Below are positions 21,574 to 33,697 of a DNA stretch of 64,000 nt, one piece after another. The notes under the pieces were generated by a model, which was given only the letters and a program-made list of their open reading frames with translations, was not told the origin of the DNA and did no database searches. How positions within the stretch are numbered: position 1 is the stretch's first letter; every line of letters begins with the position of its first letter. The position numbers and the translations under genes are program-made. Origin of the DNA: Heterohyrax brucei. Its lineage: Eukaryota > Chordata > Mammalia > Hyracoidea > Procaviidae. Location of the stretch: contig CM053141.1 of assembly GCA_028571685.1 (NCBI GenBank), positions 77,423,833-77,487,832 of the forward strand, in the 5' to 3' direction.

Positions 21574-22150
21574 CCTTTTTTTTTTTTTTTTTTTTGATAT
21601 TTTATTGTGATTTAATGAAAGCATGCAGTCCAAATTCAGTTTGCCTGCTCACCTAACTGCAGCTCCTTCTACTCCCCTTGCTGGTGGCAGCACACTCCTC
21701 CTTTCCATTCTATATATGTTATATCCCCTAACAATCACCTGTCCCCTCCTCTCTCCTCTCCCCTCTTCCCTGTAGTAAGAGGCCAGTAGACAGCATCCTG
21801 TAGAAGCATAGAACATGAAATACCTGCCCTTATGGTCACATTGTGTCCCTGTGTCCAGTCCACTGCTGAACAAAAGGTTTACCGCAATAATGTTTTCTGG
21901 TCAAGGGCAGCAGCAGGTCTAGGTGCCATGCTCTCAGGGGAACCCCAAGGATGCTGGAGCATCAATTGTAGTCTTATAGTAGAGTTCTTGAGATGCACCC
22001 TCCTTTTTCCCGTGTTGCCACTGGGCCTCAACATTGGGTGCTCCATCACAGCCATCTTTGGCGGTGGCTGGGCACCATCCGGTTCTTCTGGTCACATGTT
22101 GATACAGTCACCCATTCACATGAGCTCGTTTTTCTTCATGTCTTTGTTGC
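21574..22150 (-). mobile_element. Poly(A)-tailed retrosequence of unknown origin, antisense
   Basis: A T run (21574-21596) is followed by 'gatattttattgtgattt', so on the minus strand an AATAAA signal stands just before a poly(A) tail. That is the 3' end of a retroposed RNA. The minus-strand body has a 74-codon frame (21649-21873) and worn frames upstream, with no family I recognise. It could be a processed pseudogene, a lineage-specific LINE 3' UTR or another retroelement. The distal boundary is uncertain. Confidence 0.5.
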
Positions 22151-22766
22151 CCTCCTATTGTTAATAGCCACCACGAATTCTATGCTTTTTCCTAATACAA
22201 ACAATGCTGGAGATAACATTCCTGCGCATGTGGCTTGTGCTCATCTTCTCTTACTGTCATAAGATGAACACCCAGATAAGGAATTGCTGGGTCAAGGGTT
22301 ATACCTTTCCAAAGACTTTCCAGGCCTAACTGCCAAGTCACCCTACAGAAAAAAAGTGACTATTTCTCTTCCCACCTGCAGCATGTGAGAGTGCCCATTT
22401 CTCCAGACTCCGGCCAACACGGGCACTGTAATTGTTTTTAAACTTTGCCCACTCAACAGGCAAAAATAAAATGGTGTTTTATTTTTATTACAGAAATTAA
22501 ACATTTTTCATTTATTTTTTATGAGTGTGTATCTGTAAATTAGCTGTTTATATTTCCTTCTTTTTCTTATTGGGCAGTTTATCATTTTTAATTTACTTGT
22601 AAAATTCTTATGTACTAAGAATATGAATTATTTCTCTGTGGTTCTGAGGTGTCTCGGCTTCAATTTCTCTCTGTGTGGTTTACAGCATTTTCAACATACT
22701 GCAGTTTCAGTTTTTTGCTTTAGTCAAACCTGTTAATCTTTTTCTTTATGTTTCCTACCATTCGCA
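22151..22766 (-). mobile_element. L1M-type LINE fragment, antisense
   Basis: 'aaacaatgctggagataaca', 'ggaattgctgggtcaagggt', 'gcatgtgagagtgcccattt', 'ctgtttatatttccttcttt' and 'ctttagtcaaacctgttaat' follow in order the antisense L1 3' UTR and ORF2 end. Confidence 0.75.
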
Positions 22767-23762
22767 ACGTCCGCTAGCCTATTGATTGAGATTATTTACT
22801 TAATAGCATGTCTGGTAGATAGAACAAAAGCTAATACATAGCCTAAATTAATTCATATGCCAGGCCGAGATCTTGGTGTGCTAAAAGCTTTGACATAATA
22901 AGGCATGAGATTTCTGCTAGAAGTTTGACGAAGATTCTGAGTGGTAAGAGCCCCAGGAATATTCAAAGGTACCCCGAGACGGTGCATTCAGAGTACGTTT
23001 ACATAGAAGAAAAGCTTTAAAATGTATCTCCTAAATGTCACTAGAGCATTTGTTTGGTGGGTTCTATTTTCAAAAGACAGCCACCACGCTATATCCCACC
23101 TCGCATGTTGTTTTACAATGTGACTTTGAGCCTCCTCCCATGGAGAAGTGAGGTCTTCTGCATTACCCGCCTCCTTCCATCTGGGTATGCTTGTTCAGGG
23201 GACAAGTAACCAGCAAGCACCAAATTGGATTGAGCAAGGTACGTTAATTGTATTTACTTACTAATCTGTGGTGAACAATTTCATATGTGTTTTACCACAT
23301 GTTTGATGTGTCTGGGTACCGGTGGAAGTGTGCGTTGCAGATTGGTGAGAAGACACAATGAGGCCTATGTGCATCCTGCTTCCTGGATAATCTGGTCCTG
23401 CGTGTCATTTTGTAGGAATGGAACTAACACTATCTGACTTTGAGGCTAAGCTTCCTAACTGCAAACAGCTTCTTCCTGGTTTTCTGGGAACACTTGCCTG
23501 TGGATTCCTAGTCCTGTCTCTTAACAGGTTAACTGCTGTAAGGCCACAATCTGTAAGGAAGCTTTGGCTAGCCCAAGTGGAGAGGCAACCTGGAGAAAGC
23601 TACATCTGACTGTGGGAAAAGAGAGGGCCGTGGCAGCCTCCAGCAGTTCCAGCTCCAGCTCCCTCTCTGCTGCAATGAACTGTAGGGCTGGTCCTGAGCC
23701 ACAGTCAGCCTTTCTCAAATTCCCGGCCCAGAGTGACCATGACAGATAATGAAACGTTCGCT
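22767..23762. other. 1.0 kb mostly unique DNA
   Basis: 23080-23170 may be an old MER-type scrap. A GCAGC/AGC-rich spot near 23640-23675 gives a serine run in one frame, which is low complexity rather than coding evidence. Confidence 0.4.
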
Positions 23763-24405
23763 GTTGTTGTTATACGTGTTGCTGAGTTGACTCCACCTCA
23801 CAGCAATCCTGTGTGTAACAGAATGACACACTGCTGAGCCCTGCGCTGTCCCTACAACCATTGTTGTCTTCGAGCCCACTGTTGTAGCTGTTGCTGTCTG
23901 TGCATCCCTTGAGGCTCCTCCTCTTTTTTGATGGCTCTCTGCTAACAAGTGTGGTGCCTTTCTCCAGGGACTGGCCCCACCTATGACACATTCCAAGTGA
24001 GATAAAGTCTCACCATCCTCACCTTTAAGGGGCATTCTTGTACTTCCTCCCAGACAGATCTGTTCATGCTTCTGGCATGCCATGGTATGTTCAATGTTTT
24101 TTGCCAACACCGTAATTCAGATCTGGCAGTTCTTCTTTGGTCTTCCTTTTTCACTGACCAAATTTCTCATGTATGTGAGGCTGTTGAAAATAGTGTGGGC
24201 TAGTTCAGATGGACTTTAGTCATCAAAGTGTCATCTGAAAGAGCTGTTTTGCGGCAGATTTTCCCAGTGCAATACATCCTTTGATTTCTTGATTGCTGCT
24301 TTCATGGGTATTAATTGTGGATCAAAGTAAAATGAAATTCTTGACAACTTCAATATTTTCTCCATTTATCATGAGGTTATTAGCATCCTCCAATTCTATA
24401 TTTCA
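23763..24405 (-). mobile_element. RTE LINE 3' part, antisense, 640 bp
   Basis: Begins with the 3' tail (gttgttatacgtgttgctga), then 'ccactgttgtagctgttgct', 'ctccagggactggccccacc', 'ttgccaacaccgtaattcag', 'ctgctttcatgggtattaat'. Truncated at its 5' end near 24405 as usual for LINEs. Frames are broken. Confidence 0.9.
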
Positions 24406-25807
24406 TTACCAAATGGTGTATGAACCCTATGTGGCTTTTTGTTCTGTATCTTTAAGTTTGTTGGAGGGAAACCCAGAGGCAGGGAGGGAGATAGAGTTGG
24501 TGGAGCCCCTCACAAGGGTCTGGCACTTTCTAGATGCTTTCAAACTATTTATCCCCTCGAGACATTTTTCCTGTCCACAGAGCTCTTATTCTGGAGTTTG
24601 CAGGCCACCTGACCACAGTTGGCATCTCTTCTGGAGCCTATTCTCCTACCTTAATCCTATTTCTTCTGCTTTCCTTCTAGGCTCACCCCAGTATCTCCTA
24701 CTCCAGTTTCGTTTGGCTTCTCTATTCCTCACTAGGGTTGTTATCTTTCCCCCCACAACTCAGCATAAAATGAATGACAGTTCATTTGTCCATGATTTTA
24801 AATGGCAGGAAATGTAGACAGATTTCACTTTAAAAATCTGAGAACTTCACAAAAGTTGCTTTTTTCCTTCCATCAAAAGCACATTATGATACTGAAAAGT
24901 ACAATAAATTGTTTGCCTTTGAATTTCTCTTCTCCTCTTTTCACTCCTTGTTTACCATACTGAAAAGTATTTAGAAATGTGCCTATTTTCATCAGAAATT
25001 TATATTATTAAGCATGATTATTATTCTATTCGGGTTTTGCTAGGACTTAGGCATAAAGCATGGGATTTGCATAGAGAGTCTCAGCATTCTTCTATGTATT
25101 TTTCTTAAAAAAAAATTTCATCCATTTTGCTCCGACCTTGCTTAAGGTACATTTTTTCACCCTTCCCCAAACCGTGCTCTTGTCCTAGAGTCCCTGGCTA
25201 GCCTGTAAGCTAAGCCTCTCAGGGTCTCCCCTAGAGCTCCTCATCCTAAGCGTTGGTCGTGTTGAAAGCTTACTGAACTTGGTGTCTTCACTTGTGTATT
25301 CCTTTATCTCTTCTCCCCCAGCCCCCCTAGACACCCCTTTACAGTCACCCCACGTGGATGAATCACAGTGGCATCTCACCAAAGGGAAACCTTCTGCCAA
25401 CAAGCTGGTTCAACCTCATTCCATTAACATTGCTGAGTGGGAACTTCCCTGTTACACAACAGATTTCTTTATGTATGGGATGGAGGCACTGCCCCTGAAG
25501 AATGTGAAGGAGACAGCTGGGTCACACAATCTAGTAGTATGTGCTCTCTTTTCACCACTCCTCCAAGTTCTCATCTATCTTGTTATCTTTCGTCTTGTTT
25601 TCCTTTTCCTTGAGGTTCTGATTTTTGGCCTTGAAGTCCCACTTATTGTCAGGCACATGTATATTGTCCTTCAGGTAGAAAATTCGTAGTTATCCAATTT
25701 ACAAGAGACCAAGAAACAGATTCTACACACAGTGTACTAGAGAAAATGATTGTTTCAAGATATAAAAGAATTACAGCATTATGAGTTTGAATAATAGAAA
25801 TTCTCTA
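24406..25807. other. 1.4 kb without recognised repeats
   Basis: A 136-codon plus-strand frame (25279-25689) has a hydrophobic stretch near residues 95-125 but no recognised family, splice context or upstream promoter. I treat it as chance. Confidence 0.4.
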
Positions 25808-26035
25808 GATCAGAGTTGAGTAAACTTTTTCTGCTAAAGGCCAGATAGCCAATATTTTATGCTTTGCATGCCCCATAGTCTCTTATCACAGCTTCTCACT
25901 GCTGCCTTTTTAGTGTGAAAGCATTCACAGGTAATCCCTACACAAACAACAACGGCTGTGTTCCTTTGCAAATCTACTTACAAAAACAGACAGCGTGCAA
26001 AAGTGACCCACAAACTAACTGGTGGTCCAGACCAA
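25808..26035. mobile_element. hAT-type MER element (non-autonomous)
   Basis: 'gagtaaactttttctgctaa', 'aggccagatagccaatattt', 'tatgctttgcatgccccata', and the closing 'ctggtggtccagacc' follow a common mammal-wide hAT element ('gcaaactttttctgtaaagg', 'gccagatagtaaatatttta', 'ggctttgcgggccatatggt'). Exact family name not asserted. Confidence 0.7.
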
Positions 26036-27084
26036 CCCTCCCATCACACAGATGGGGCACTGAACTGTTATCTCAGGTTCACTCAGATAATTAACAACAG
26101 TGCCAGCCTGAGGACCTGGGACTCCTGATTCAGTCCTGTGATTTTTCGACTGCTCTGGTCAAGACCTTTTGCCACTTTGACTTATAACTCTTGCCCTTTG
26201 TCACTACCAGACAGCTTGTCCCACACAGATGATTCCTAAGACTCAGGAACCAAAGACACTTTCCCAGGTTTCCTGTCATTTCTGCTACAACTTGTGTCTG
26301 CTTTCAATCAATTCCAGTAGACTGTGTGTGCATGTCTCTCTCTCTTTCTCTCTCTCTCTCTCTGTGGAGAGAGAGAGTTTGTATCACCAGTATACCAAAT
26401 TATACAGACAAGAAGACTTATAAAAGGTGTCAAACGGATCTTGTCCAAATTAAGAAAATCATTTCTAGGTTGTTCAAATCCAAACTAAATGTCTACATTT
26501 TTAGGAAGAAGAGTTTCAAATAATGAAAAATGAAGAGCCTGAAGATGCAAAGCAAAGTGAACAATGAAGCCTAGCAGAATCACTGTTAGGACAATTGAAA
26601 TTGCTGTTAGTGACTTTAAAAGGTGAGAGAGGGAACTAATTCCCACAAGGACAGAGAATAGTTTTGTCTTCTGTCTGAGCCTAAATGGGCCTCTTTGTTT
26701 GAATGGTTCATTTAAAAGGTTCTCAGTTCTGGGAGAACTGCTGTATCCTTTTAAACATAAGCACCTTGAAGCAGTTTCTTCAGAATTGGTAAAAGAAGAG
26801 TAGAAACTCCCAAAGGCTGGAGCAAAGGCACTACTGACCTTTCACTGAATTGGAAACCACAGTGACCAGTGGCCCCCTTGTAGAGGACAACAAAGAGCAA
26901 CAAAAAATTCTTCTAGTCCAAGAGCTTGTTCCGGTCATGTGTCTAAGTTCCATGGTTTCTAACACTGAGAAACAGCAGCAATAGATGTGCAGCTAATGAC
27001 TAGTTTTGCCTGTGTACAGTATGGCAACGTCTTTCACTTACCACTGTCCATTTCTTTCACTCCTAGTCAATTGCAGAAGGGCTA
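26036..27084. other. 1.0 kb mostly unique DNA
   Basis: 26045-26150 may be a very decayed antisense MIR. Otherwise only the CT/GA microsatellite (separate entry). Confidence 0.4.
26335..26377. repeat. (CT)n-TGTG-(GA)n inverted microsatellite
   Basis: A CT run (26335-26363) is followed by tgtg and an 11-base GA run (26367-26377), so the tract can fold into a perfect short hairpin. Confidence 0.85.
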
Positions 27085-27150
27085 TTTTCATGGTGACACT
27101 GGCTTGCTATGAATTAGAATCAACTCATCACATCTAACGACAATCTTCAA
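27085..27150 (+). repeat. AFROSINE/RTE 3' tail fragment, sense
   Basis: Only the tail is present: 'tatgaattagaatcaactca' then 'tcacatctaacgacaatc'. It could come from either the SINE or the LINE because their tails are alike. Confidence 0.6.
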
Positions 27151-27264
27151 CATTATTCTACAACTTTGAAAAATACTTAATAACTGAAATTACATAGAAC
27201 TATATCTGTAAATATCATATTTATTCTAATAATAACTTAGAAATTACATGAAGTGAAACCAACA

Positions 27265-27460
27265 AAAAACAAACCCATTAACGCCTACTCATTTCCAACT
27301 CCTGACAACCCTGTAAGATAAAGTAGAACTGCCCCGCCAGGTTTACAAGCACTGGAAGCAGATTGCCAGGTCCTTTCTCCCTCAGAGTCACTGGTGGTCC
27401 AAACTGCTGACCTTTCAGTTAGCAGGCAAGTGCTTAACCACTGGGCCACCAAGGCTCCTT
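27265..27460 (-). mobile_element. AFROSINE long variant, antisense
   Basis: Tail 'caaacccattaacgcctact', body 'gataaagtagaactgccccg', variant segment 'tggaagcagattgccaggtc', head 'gcttaaccactgggccacca'. Confidence 0.9.
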
Positions 27461-28044
27461 TGTATGAAATTACTGATAACTGGCCTTGACAGTTATTACA
27501 GTGACTGTGAAAGAGAACTGCATTCACTGACCCTTGGCTCTTATCACTTTTTAGAATTTGACTGCTGAGCATCAAAAATCTCCCACCAAACAGGAAGTCA
27601 AGGGCACCTGTGATAACTGGCCAAAGGCAACAAGATTCACTCTCTAGTCTTGCTAACTTGCCCAGATTTATGCCAGTGGCTGTAACACATTTTAAATGTA
27701 TGTTCATATCTATTTAGCAAAGAAAAAGCTCAATTCCCTGGTGTGATTACAGCATCAAGAGACATCTAACTCCCACCTATTTCCTGGTATTAGTTTTTCC
27801 CAGACAGTACTAAAAAGTAATGACAAGCAGTGTTTGCTGAATAAATGAATGGAAGTGTGAATGAACAGAAGGAATACGGGGGAAAGATTGCTCTATTCAT
27901 GAGGCATGAACCAAGAAAGACTGATCTTTTGTGTATTCTTGAAAAGTCTCCATGAAACAGAATTTTCTTTCCTCCAAATTATCGGAAAATGTTGATTGTC
28001 ACATTTTACTTAATAGGGGAGGAAAACTATTTCCTGAAAACCTG
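27461..28044. other. Unique DNA with possible L2 tail
   Basis: 27826-27868 (tgctgaataaatgaatggaa) looks like an L2 3' terminus. The rest is unrecognised. Confidence 0.4.
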
Positions 28045-28255
28045 TTAGCGAGGCATTTTGCTTATATTATTTAATCCTCACCACTTCCCTAGAAGATCAT
28101 CATTATCCTCACCACATAGATGAGGAAACTGAAGCTCAGTGAGGCTAAATGTTTTTGCTAAGGCCACAAACTAGTAAGTAGACAGATTCTGGATTTAAAG
28201 TCAGTCCTGTCCAACCCCCAACTCCCTGTCTTTTCTGTAGTATGACAGTGCCTTT
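28045..28255 (-). repeat. MIR SINE, antisense
   Basis: Good match in order: 'tatattatttaatcctcacc', 'cacatagatgaggaaactga', 'agctcagtgaggctaaatgt', 'acaaactagtaagtagacag'. Confidence 0.88.
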
Positions 28256-28874
28256 CTACTTAGATGAAATGAAGGACAGAAATGTCCTTGAACAATAAGC
28301 TTACCATAATACTTGTTCTAAGAGGGAAGGGGGAGAGTAAATTAACTATTTAGAAATCAAGTATTCGTCCTATTTTGAAGTTGTAGACTAGACGATAGAA
28401 GGTAGGTCAATTAAATTTCCACTGGAAGGCCCTGCTAACTCTAATAAGAAACTCAAAACTCTCAAATTCTCAACTCCCTTTTTTGGTCCAGTAGATCACA
28501 CTGATTTAAACACTACGGAGAAATACAATATGGACAATAAACTCTGCAAACTTAAGAAAAATAAGGTTAATGTGAAACCTAGTTAATGCGCTATTATTCC
28601 TAATTCAAGCCTCATATAAAGAAATAGTTAATGCCATTATAAATATTAATGCAATGTAAAATATTTACTAGAAGACAATGATCAATAATGTAGCTTTTGT
28701 GAGTGAGCAATCATAAATATTATCTTTATTGGTAGTGAGGTATTTCTTTTCCTTTATTATTTAGTGCCATTAAAGAATAACTTGAACACTTTGGAATGTT
28801 AGCATTAAAAGGTGCCTGTTTTATATTGTGTGGGAGGGAAAAATAACTTTGTTATCATTGTTTTTATGCAAGCT
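28256..28874. other. AT-rich repeat-free DNA
   Basis: No transposon recognised. Contains several homeodomain-like AT words; conservation unknown. Confidence 0.4.
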
Positions 28875-28885
28875 ATTAGGACTCA

Positions 28886-29048
28886 TGGAAACCCTGGTGG
28901 TGGAGTGGGTTAAATGCTACGTCTGCTAACCAAAAGGTCCAGAGTTCAAATCCACCAGGCGCTCCTTGGCAACTCCATGGGGCAGTTCTTCTCTGACGTC
29001 TAGGGTCACCATGAGACGGACCCAACTCATTGGCAGTCAGTGGTGGGT
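28886..29048 (+). mobile_element. AFROSINE, sense, full length with target duplication
   Basis: Head 'ggaaaccctggtggtggagt', B-box 'gagttcaaatccaccaggcg', tail 'gacggacccaactcattggc'. Flanked by ATTAGGACTCA (28875-28885) and ATTAGAACTCA (29049-29059), an 11-bp duplication with one change. Confidence 0.95.
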
Positions 29049-29059
29049 ATTAGAACTCA

Positions 29060-31270
29060 CACACTGATTTTTATGTACAACTAACCATAGAGCCCTTTTT
29101 TGTTTTCTTGCTTTTACGAGACACTGATCATGTCTGTAATTTAATGGCATCGATGTTACGTATTGTTTTGAATTAACTGAGAGTGTACATAGCCCACAGT
29201 ACGTAGCCTAGAATGGAAAGTCTCCATTTCACTTTGTGCAGACATGGGTAGATGCTAATTTGTAAACAGAAAGAGAAATACTCTCGATTATTTAAGCAAA
29301 GACAACTAATACAAATGAAAAGTAGCTCACCAGATTGCTTTGCTCATGGAAGATGCTCTCATTAACCTAACCAGTTGTGGGCATTGCCCACTGTCCTATA
29401 ACAAAGAAAATCAAATCATCTTTTACTCTATGCTGTCGGGATGGTGTCACACTCATCTTTTTGTAGTAAGGATTAAATAATGCGGTGGTTATAAAATGTG
29501 GGTGAGTTCGGGTAAAATGCCACTGAGGTGACTGTGGTAGCTACTGTCATTACTGTTTCTACTAGTGGTACTATTTCCTCACCACCTCTGTGTCATTATG
29601 TAATCCGTCAGTCAGTTAGCTACTAGGGCCAGCTCTCAGATCCACTAGCTGACAATCCATGTGGTATCTGCAGTGATTCAGATGCTTTGGCAGGACACTG
29701 TCAAGACTTGCTGCTTGAAAAGAGAACACAGTCCAGAAAAACACTCTGGAAAAGACAGATACCTCAGATTGAAAACCAAAGCTATTTTCCTAAACCAAAC
29801 TTAAATAATAAACTGTAATTTAAAGCATTCCCAAATTGGAGGGTCCATGAGTCACAAGCAAGAACAACCTACTCTCTAGTCCCTTGGAAGCAAAGACCAT
29901 CTGGCATTAGGCTAGTGATAAACTCATTCCCAAGACTTCTTCCTTCTCAGTCTCTTCTCAGCGGTTTATTACTCAGTACAAATACTTACCTGAAAAGTGG
30001 ACTTCAGGGCCCAGTATTGTTCAGTGAAGGGCTGGCCATACTGACTTGGAATCAAGACATGATTTTAAATTGTATTCAAACCAGGTTGGTGTGCATATTA
30101 GTCTTGCATCTTTCTATCCAGGCTCAAGATTTTCTCCACATCTTCTTCACCTTAAAGATATTACCCAAGCTACATATTCCTCAGAAAGATATCTTCCTGT
30201 TATCATCTTCTGTCTCCCAACCCTGGGCATAGTACTAGTTAACTGAGAGCAGACACTTGATCCTAGCCTCATCAGTCTAATTTACTTTCCAGGAACTTGA
30301 AATTGAGATCTAGAAATTCAGTAAAATAAGCTTAAAAGGTCATTTAGACTGAGAAAATGGTATGACTCTTTGGGTGTGGCCACAGCAGTTGACTGCAGAT
30401 AGAGGAGTGAGTAGAGAGGAGGCCTGCAGGCAAAGAAAGATGATGTGAGCAGGTGAAGACAAAGAAGGGAGGTGCACTCTTCCAGAGAGTCTCCAGGCCC
30501 CAAGAAGTCTTGCTGCCCTTCCTTTAACTGTATTTATTTGAGATTCCTCTCTATACTAAACTTCATATTTATTTGAGCTGCCTTGAAAAAATAAATTCCC
30601 TTTCCAGAACTGAAATCTCCCAAGCTAAAATATCCTTTAACTACTTTGGCATTTAATTTTGAACTAACCCTCTCTGTGGCCTAGTCTCCCAGATGTTGTA
30701 ATCAGCCTCCAATTTAGGGAGTGTCTAACTCTTAGAAGGCATGTCGATTGATAAAGAGAAATGAAAATGAGGCAGGCACAGAAACTCAGGAGACATAAAT
30801 GATGAGTAACATCAAACAGAAAATCAAAGTTCTGTCCTGCCCTAAACAAGAAGGTGGGCACTACGGCTGACTTCTTGAAACACAGAGCAACAGCTCAGCT
30901 GCTGTGGGTTGGTCTTTCATTCTTTCAGTAACATCTGGAGCAGAACTAAAGAACTCTCTGCAGCCCAGGCCCATTCCTTATTCTAAGAAGATTGGCATAA
31001 ATTGACCTCCCCCCAACGTACACTATTTTATCTGCTTTCATAGGTAGAAACAAAAACCATGGCTTTTAAAAATAACTATGGTAGATGAGAAAATCTTCCC
31101 TGAAGAAGATAACAGAGCCACTCGTGGAAAAACACTGTTCCAGGGTGGACCTTGGATACCATACAAGAAGGAGGACAGCAACTGCAGAATAGAAAAGGAG
31201 CAATTTGTTTCCTGTTTATACATTTTGTAACTCGGTATTATGCAGTGTGGAGACTTAAAGGTAGACAGAG
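29060..31270. other. 2.2 kb, the longest stretch without a recognised repeat
   Basis: No SINE, LINE or LTR recognised. Frames up to 105 codons overlap on both strands, with no recognisable product. 31275-31465 may be a worn ancient LINE. A candidate for a conserved or regulatory interval by virtue of lacking insertions only. Confidence 0.4.
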
Positions 31271-31567
31271 TATGGCTCATTGGAAAGATCACTGGACTTG
31301 GATTCAAGGAGCTTATTATTACAAAGAGAGTTGAGACAGGTGCATAAATAGAACCACAGAAAAGAAAGTGACCAATGCTGCAAGAGAAGCATTGATAAAG
31401 AGGTGTGGAACTTCTGGAAAAGGGGGAGTTTACATCCGTATGGGAAACAAATGAAAAGGTAGAACTAAAGGAATAATGTTAGGTAAACTAGCAGGATCTA
31501 GAGACAGCATTGTTTGATCTATAGAGCCTTGAAGAAGTGTTAAGAACACCAAAACAAACAAAAACTA

Positions 31568-31786
31568 AATACCTTGCCGCTGAGTCCAATTTGTTGAGTT
31601 CTAACTCACAGCAGCCGTATAAGACAAAGCAGAACTGCCCTATAGCGTTTCCAAGGCTGTATTCTTCCCTGGAGCCAGCCAGCCTGCCTGCTCCATCTTC
31701 CTCCCACAGAGAGACACTGGTGGGTTTTAATCACTGATCCTTCAATTAGCAGCCAAGAACTTAACCACTTCACCACCAGGGCTCCT
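31568..31786 (-). mobile_element. AFROSINE long variant, antisense
   Basis: Tail 'ttgccgctgagtccaatttg', body 'gacaaagcagaactgcccta', an expanded variant segment with 'ccagccagcctgcctgctcc', head 'acttaaccacttcaccacca'. Confidence 0.9.
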
Positions 31787-31798
31787 TTTAGGAATACC

Positions 31799-31955
31799 AA
31801 AAACCAAACCCATTGCCATGGAGTCAATGCTGACTCATTAGACTCTACAGGACAGAGGAAAACTGCCTCCAAGTCTCTAAGGAGCACCTGGCGGGTCTGA
31901 GCTCTTGGCCTTTGGTTAGCATCCAGAAGCACTTAACCACTACACCACCAGACTT
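31799..31955 (-). mobile_element. AFROSINE, antisense, abutting the previous copy
   Basis: Tail 'aaaccaaacccattgccatg', body 'acaggacagaggaaaactgc', head 'cacttaaccactacaccacc'. Flanks TTTTAGGAATAC (31786-31797) and TGTTAGAAACAC (31958-31969) match at 9 of 12, a decayed target duplication that places its insertion at the head edge of the neighbouring copy. Confidence 0.9.
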
Positions 31956-32025
31956 TCTGTTAGAAACACAATGCCTTAAAATGACCGCCACCAGAGGAAG
32001 CTGGACTTGGTCATTCTGTGGTATA

Positions 32026-32398
32026 CGAAGACTTTCAACTGAGTTCGCCAACTCATCCTGGAGAAAGTGCTACATAACGTACTGCTGAATGTCACTATGG
32101 CCATCTTCGAAGTATTTTGCTTGGGAAGCTATGCACTGACGCCAATGCCTAGTCCACCCTTCAAAGCAATTTTGGAACTTTTTTTCTAGAATGGCCATCA
32201 GAGTTGTGGTCGTGTTACATTTGATGTCCTGAATGTCATCCAAATGTCTTCCTTTCGATATTCCCTTTTTCTGTGGTTAAAGAAAAAAGTCATTGGGGCC
32301 AGGTCAGGTGACTAGAGAGGGTATTCCACCACAGTTATTTGTTTATTGGCTAAAAACTCCCTCACAGACAACTATACAATTAAATTTGTAAACTCATC
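32026..32398 (-). mobile_element. Mariner-derived element, short form (deleted)
   Basis: TA at 32024-32025 precedes the end cgaagactttcaactgagtt, equivalent to the terminus of the copies at 48710-49242. Antisense reading gives the 3' third of a mariner transposase, including the block before the last catalytic Asp ('gtcattggggccaggtcagg' antisense). After 'tgtaaactcatcc' it diverges from the other copies, so it lacks their inverted short arm. The right boundary is uncertain. Confidence 0.8.
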
Positions 32399-33697
32399 CA
32401 TCTCATTGACTGTATCTACTCCGGGAATATAGAGGTGAACTTCTGAATACAGTTGTTTATGTTTCAGATTATTGAAAGGAAAAAGAGATGATTCCTTAAC
32501 TGTGGCCGTTTTCCTCGGGGATCCCCCCTTGGGGAGTAATCAGATGACTAGTTGGCTGTGCCTATTTTCCTCGGGGCTGAAAATTAAAGCGGGCAGGTGC
32601 TCTACACCCACACAGGCCCCGCAGGCTTCCCCCAGAGCTCCTTCTGTGAGGCGGAAGGTGCAAGGCTGTGAGAACATCATCTCTCACTGGTCAGTGAACT
32701 AATAAGAAGAGCTTTTAGAAGTGTTTCTATGGTTGTTATTGCCTCAAACATACAGGCTTGGCCAATCCAGGCCAGGCTGTTAGATCTATCTCTGAAGTCT
32801 CCCACACATTTTTCACACTAACTGTAAAGCAAAATTTCAGGTCCCTGGGCCTGGTTATACACCACAGAATTGAGGTTTGACTTTACCTCAGCCACTGGTG
32901 GTAGAGGGCAGCCCTAAGTCTGTGCCTTTCTTGGGATGTGGTGAAGATTTTCTTGTTCTCATTCATGAGAATGTTTTTGTTTCTCAGCATTATCATAAGG
33001 AACCAGTTCTAGCTCCCCGAGATTCATGAGATTAGATGACTGACGCCCTGCACCCTCTCACCCCATTAGGGCTTTAAAATTTTTTTCTCTAAGCAACATA
33101 TCTGGTTGGTGTGTTACTGTAGGCCTTACAGTGTCAGCTTCCCTTGCCACTCTGGGTCTCTCTTTACCTCTGATCCCCCAAAATTCTGTCTTGCTTTGAA
33201 TTCAACCAGGTATTAAATTTTGACAGCGTTTTTAGACATTGAGAGTCAGGTGAGGGGGAACTTTCTATGTATTGTCAGCTACTGTTTTGACTGAAAGTCC
33301 TCCTTAGCTAAATGAGTGACAGAGTCAGATTTCAGATTCAGGCATTCTCAATCTGAAGTCATGGTGAACACTTCATGGCAACATGTTTCCACCAGGGCGT
33401 CTTGATGAGATTTGACTTCTCTAAAATGAAAAAGAAAAAAAGGAAAAAAAAAAAAAAAAAAACTCAGGAGGAGGAGGATAGAGGTAAATGCATGACATTT
33501 TTATACCTAAAACCATTACAGGCTAAAACCATACACTGGGGAAGATTTTAGAAAACAGAATAGAATCAAAGTCTGTGGTGAGTTAAGATATTCTGGAAAC
33601 TGCTCCCGTGATTCTAAACATGGTGCTGCAGACAACTTGCTTCCCACAGTCCTCCCCTGTGTGAACAGCCCGGGAATTCTTCCCTCCTGCTGGGCTA
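32399..33697. other. 1.3 kb without recognised repeats
   Basis: Holds two copies of a 'ttttcctcgggg' motif (32508-32519, 32566-32577), an A-rich run (33427-33462) and the CTCF-like word TAGAGGGCAG (32902-32911). It may include an unrecognised LTR at 32490-32700. No coding evidence. Confidence 0.4.

Noticed and set aside
23640-23680. Serine-run coding region
   Set aside because: A short AGC/TCC-rich stretch in a chance frame.
24293-24817. 174-codon plus-strand frame
   Set aside because: Its start is the reverse strand of an RTE LINE fragment and the rest has no recognised product.
32902-32911. CTCF-like word TAGAGGGCAG
   Set aside because: Only part of the motif fits and the upstream CCAC half is absent; too weak to call a site.
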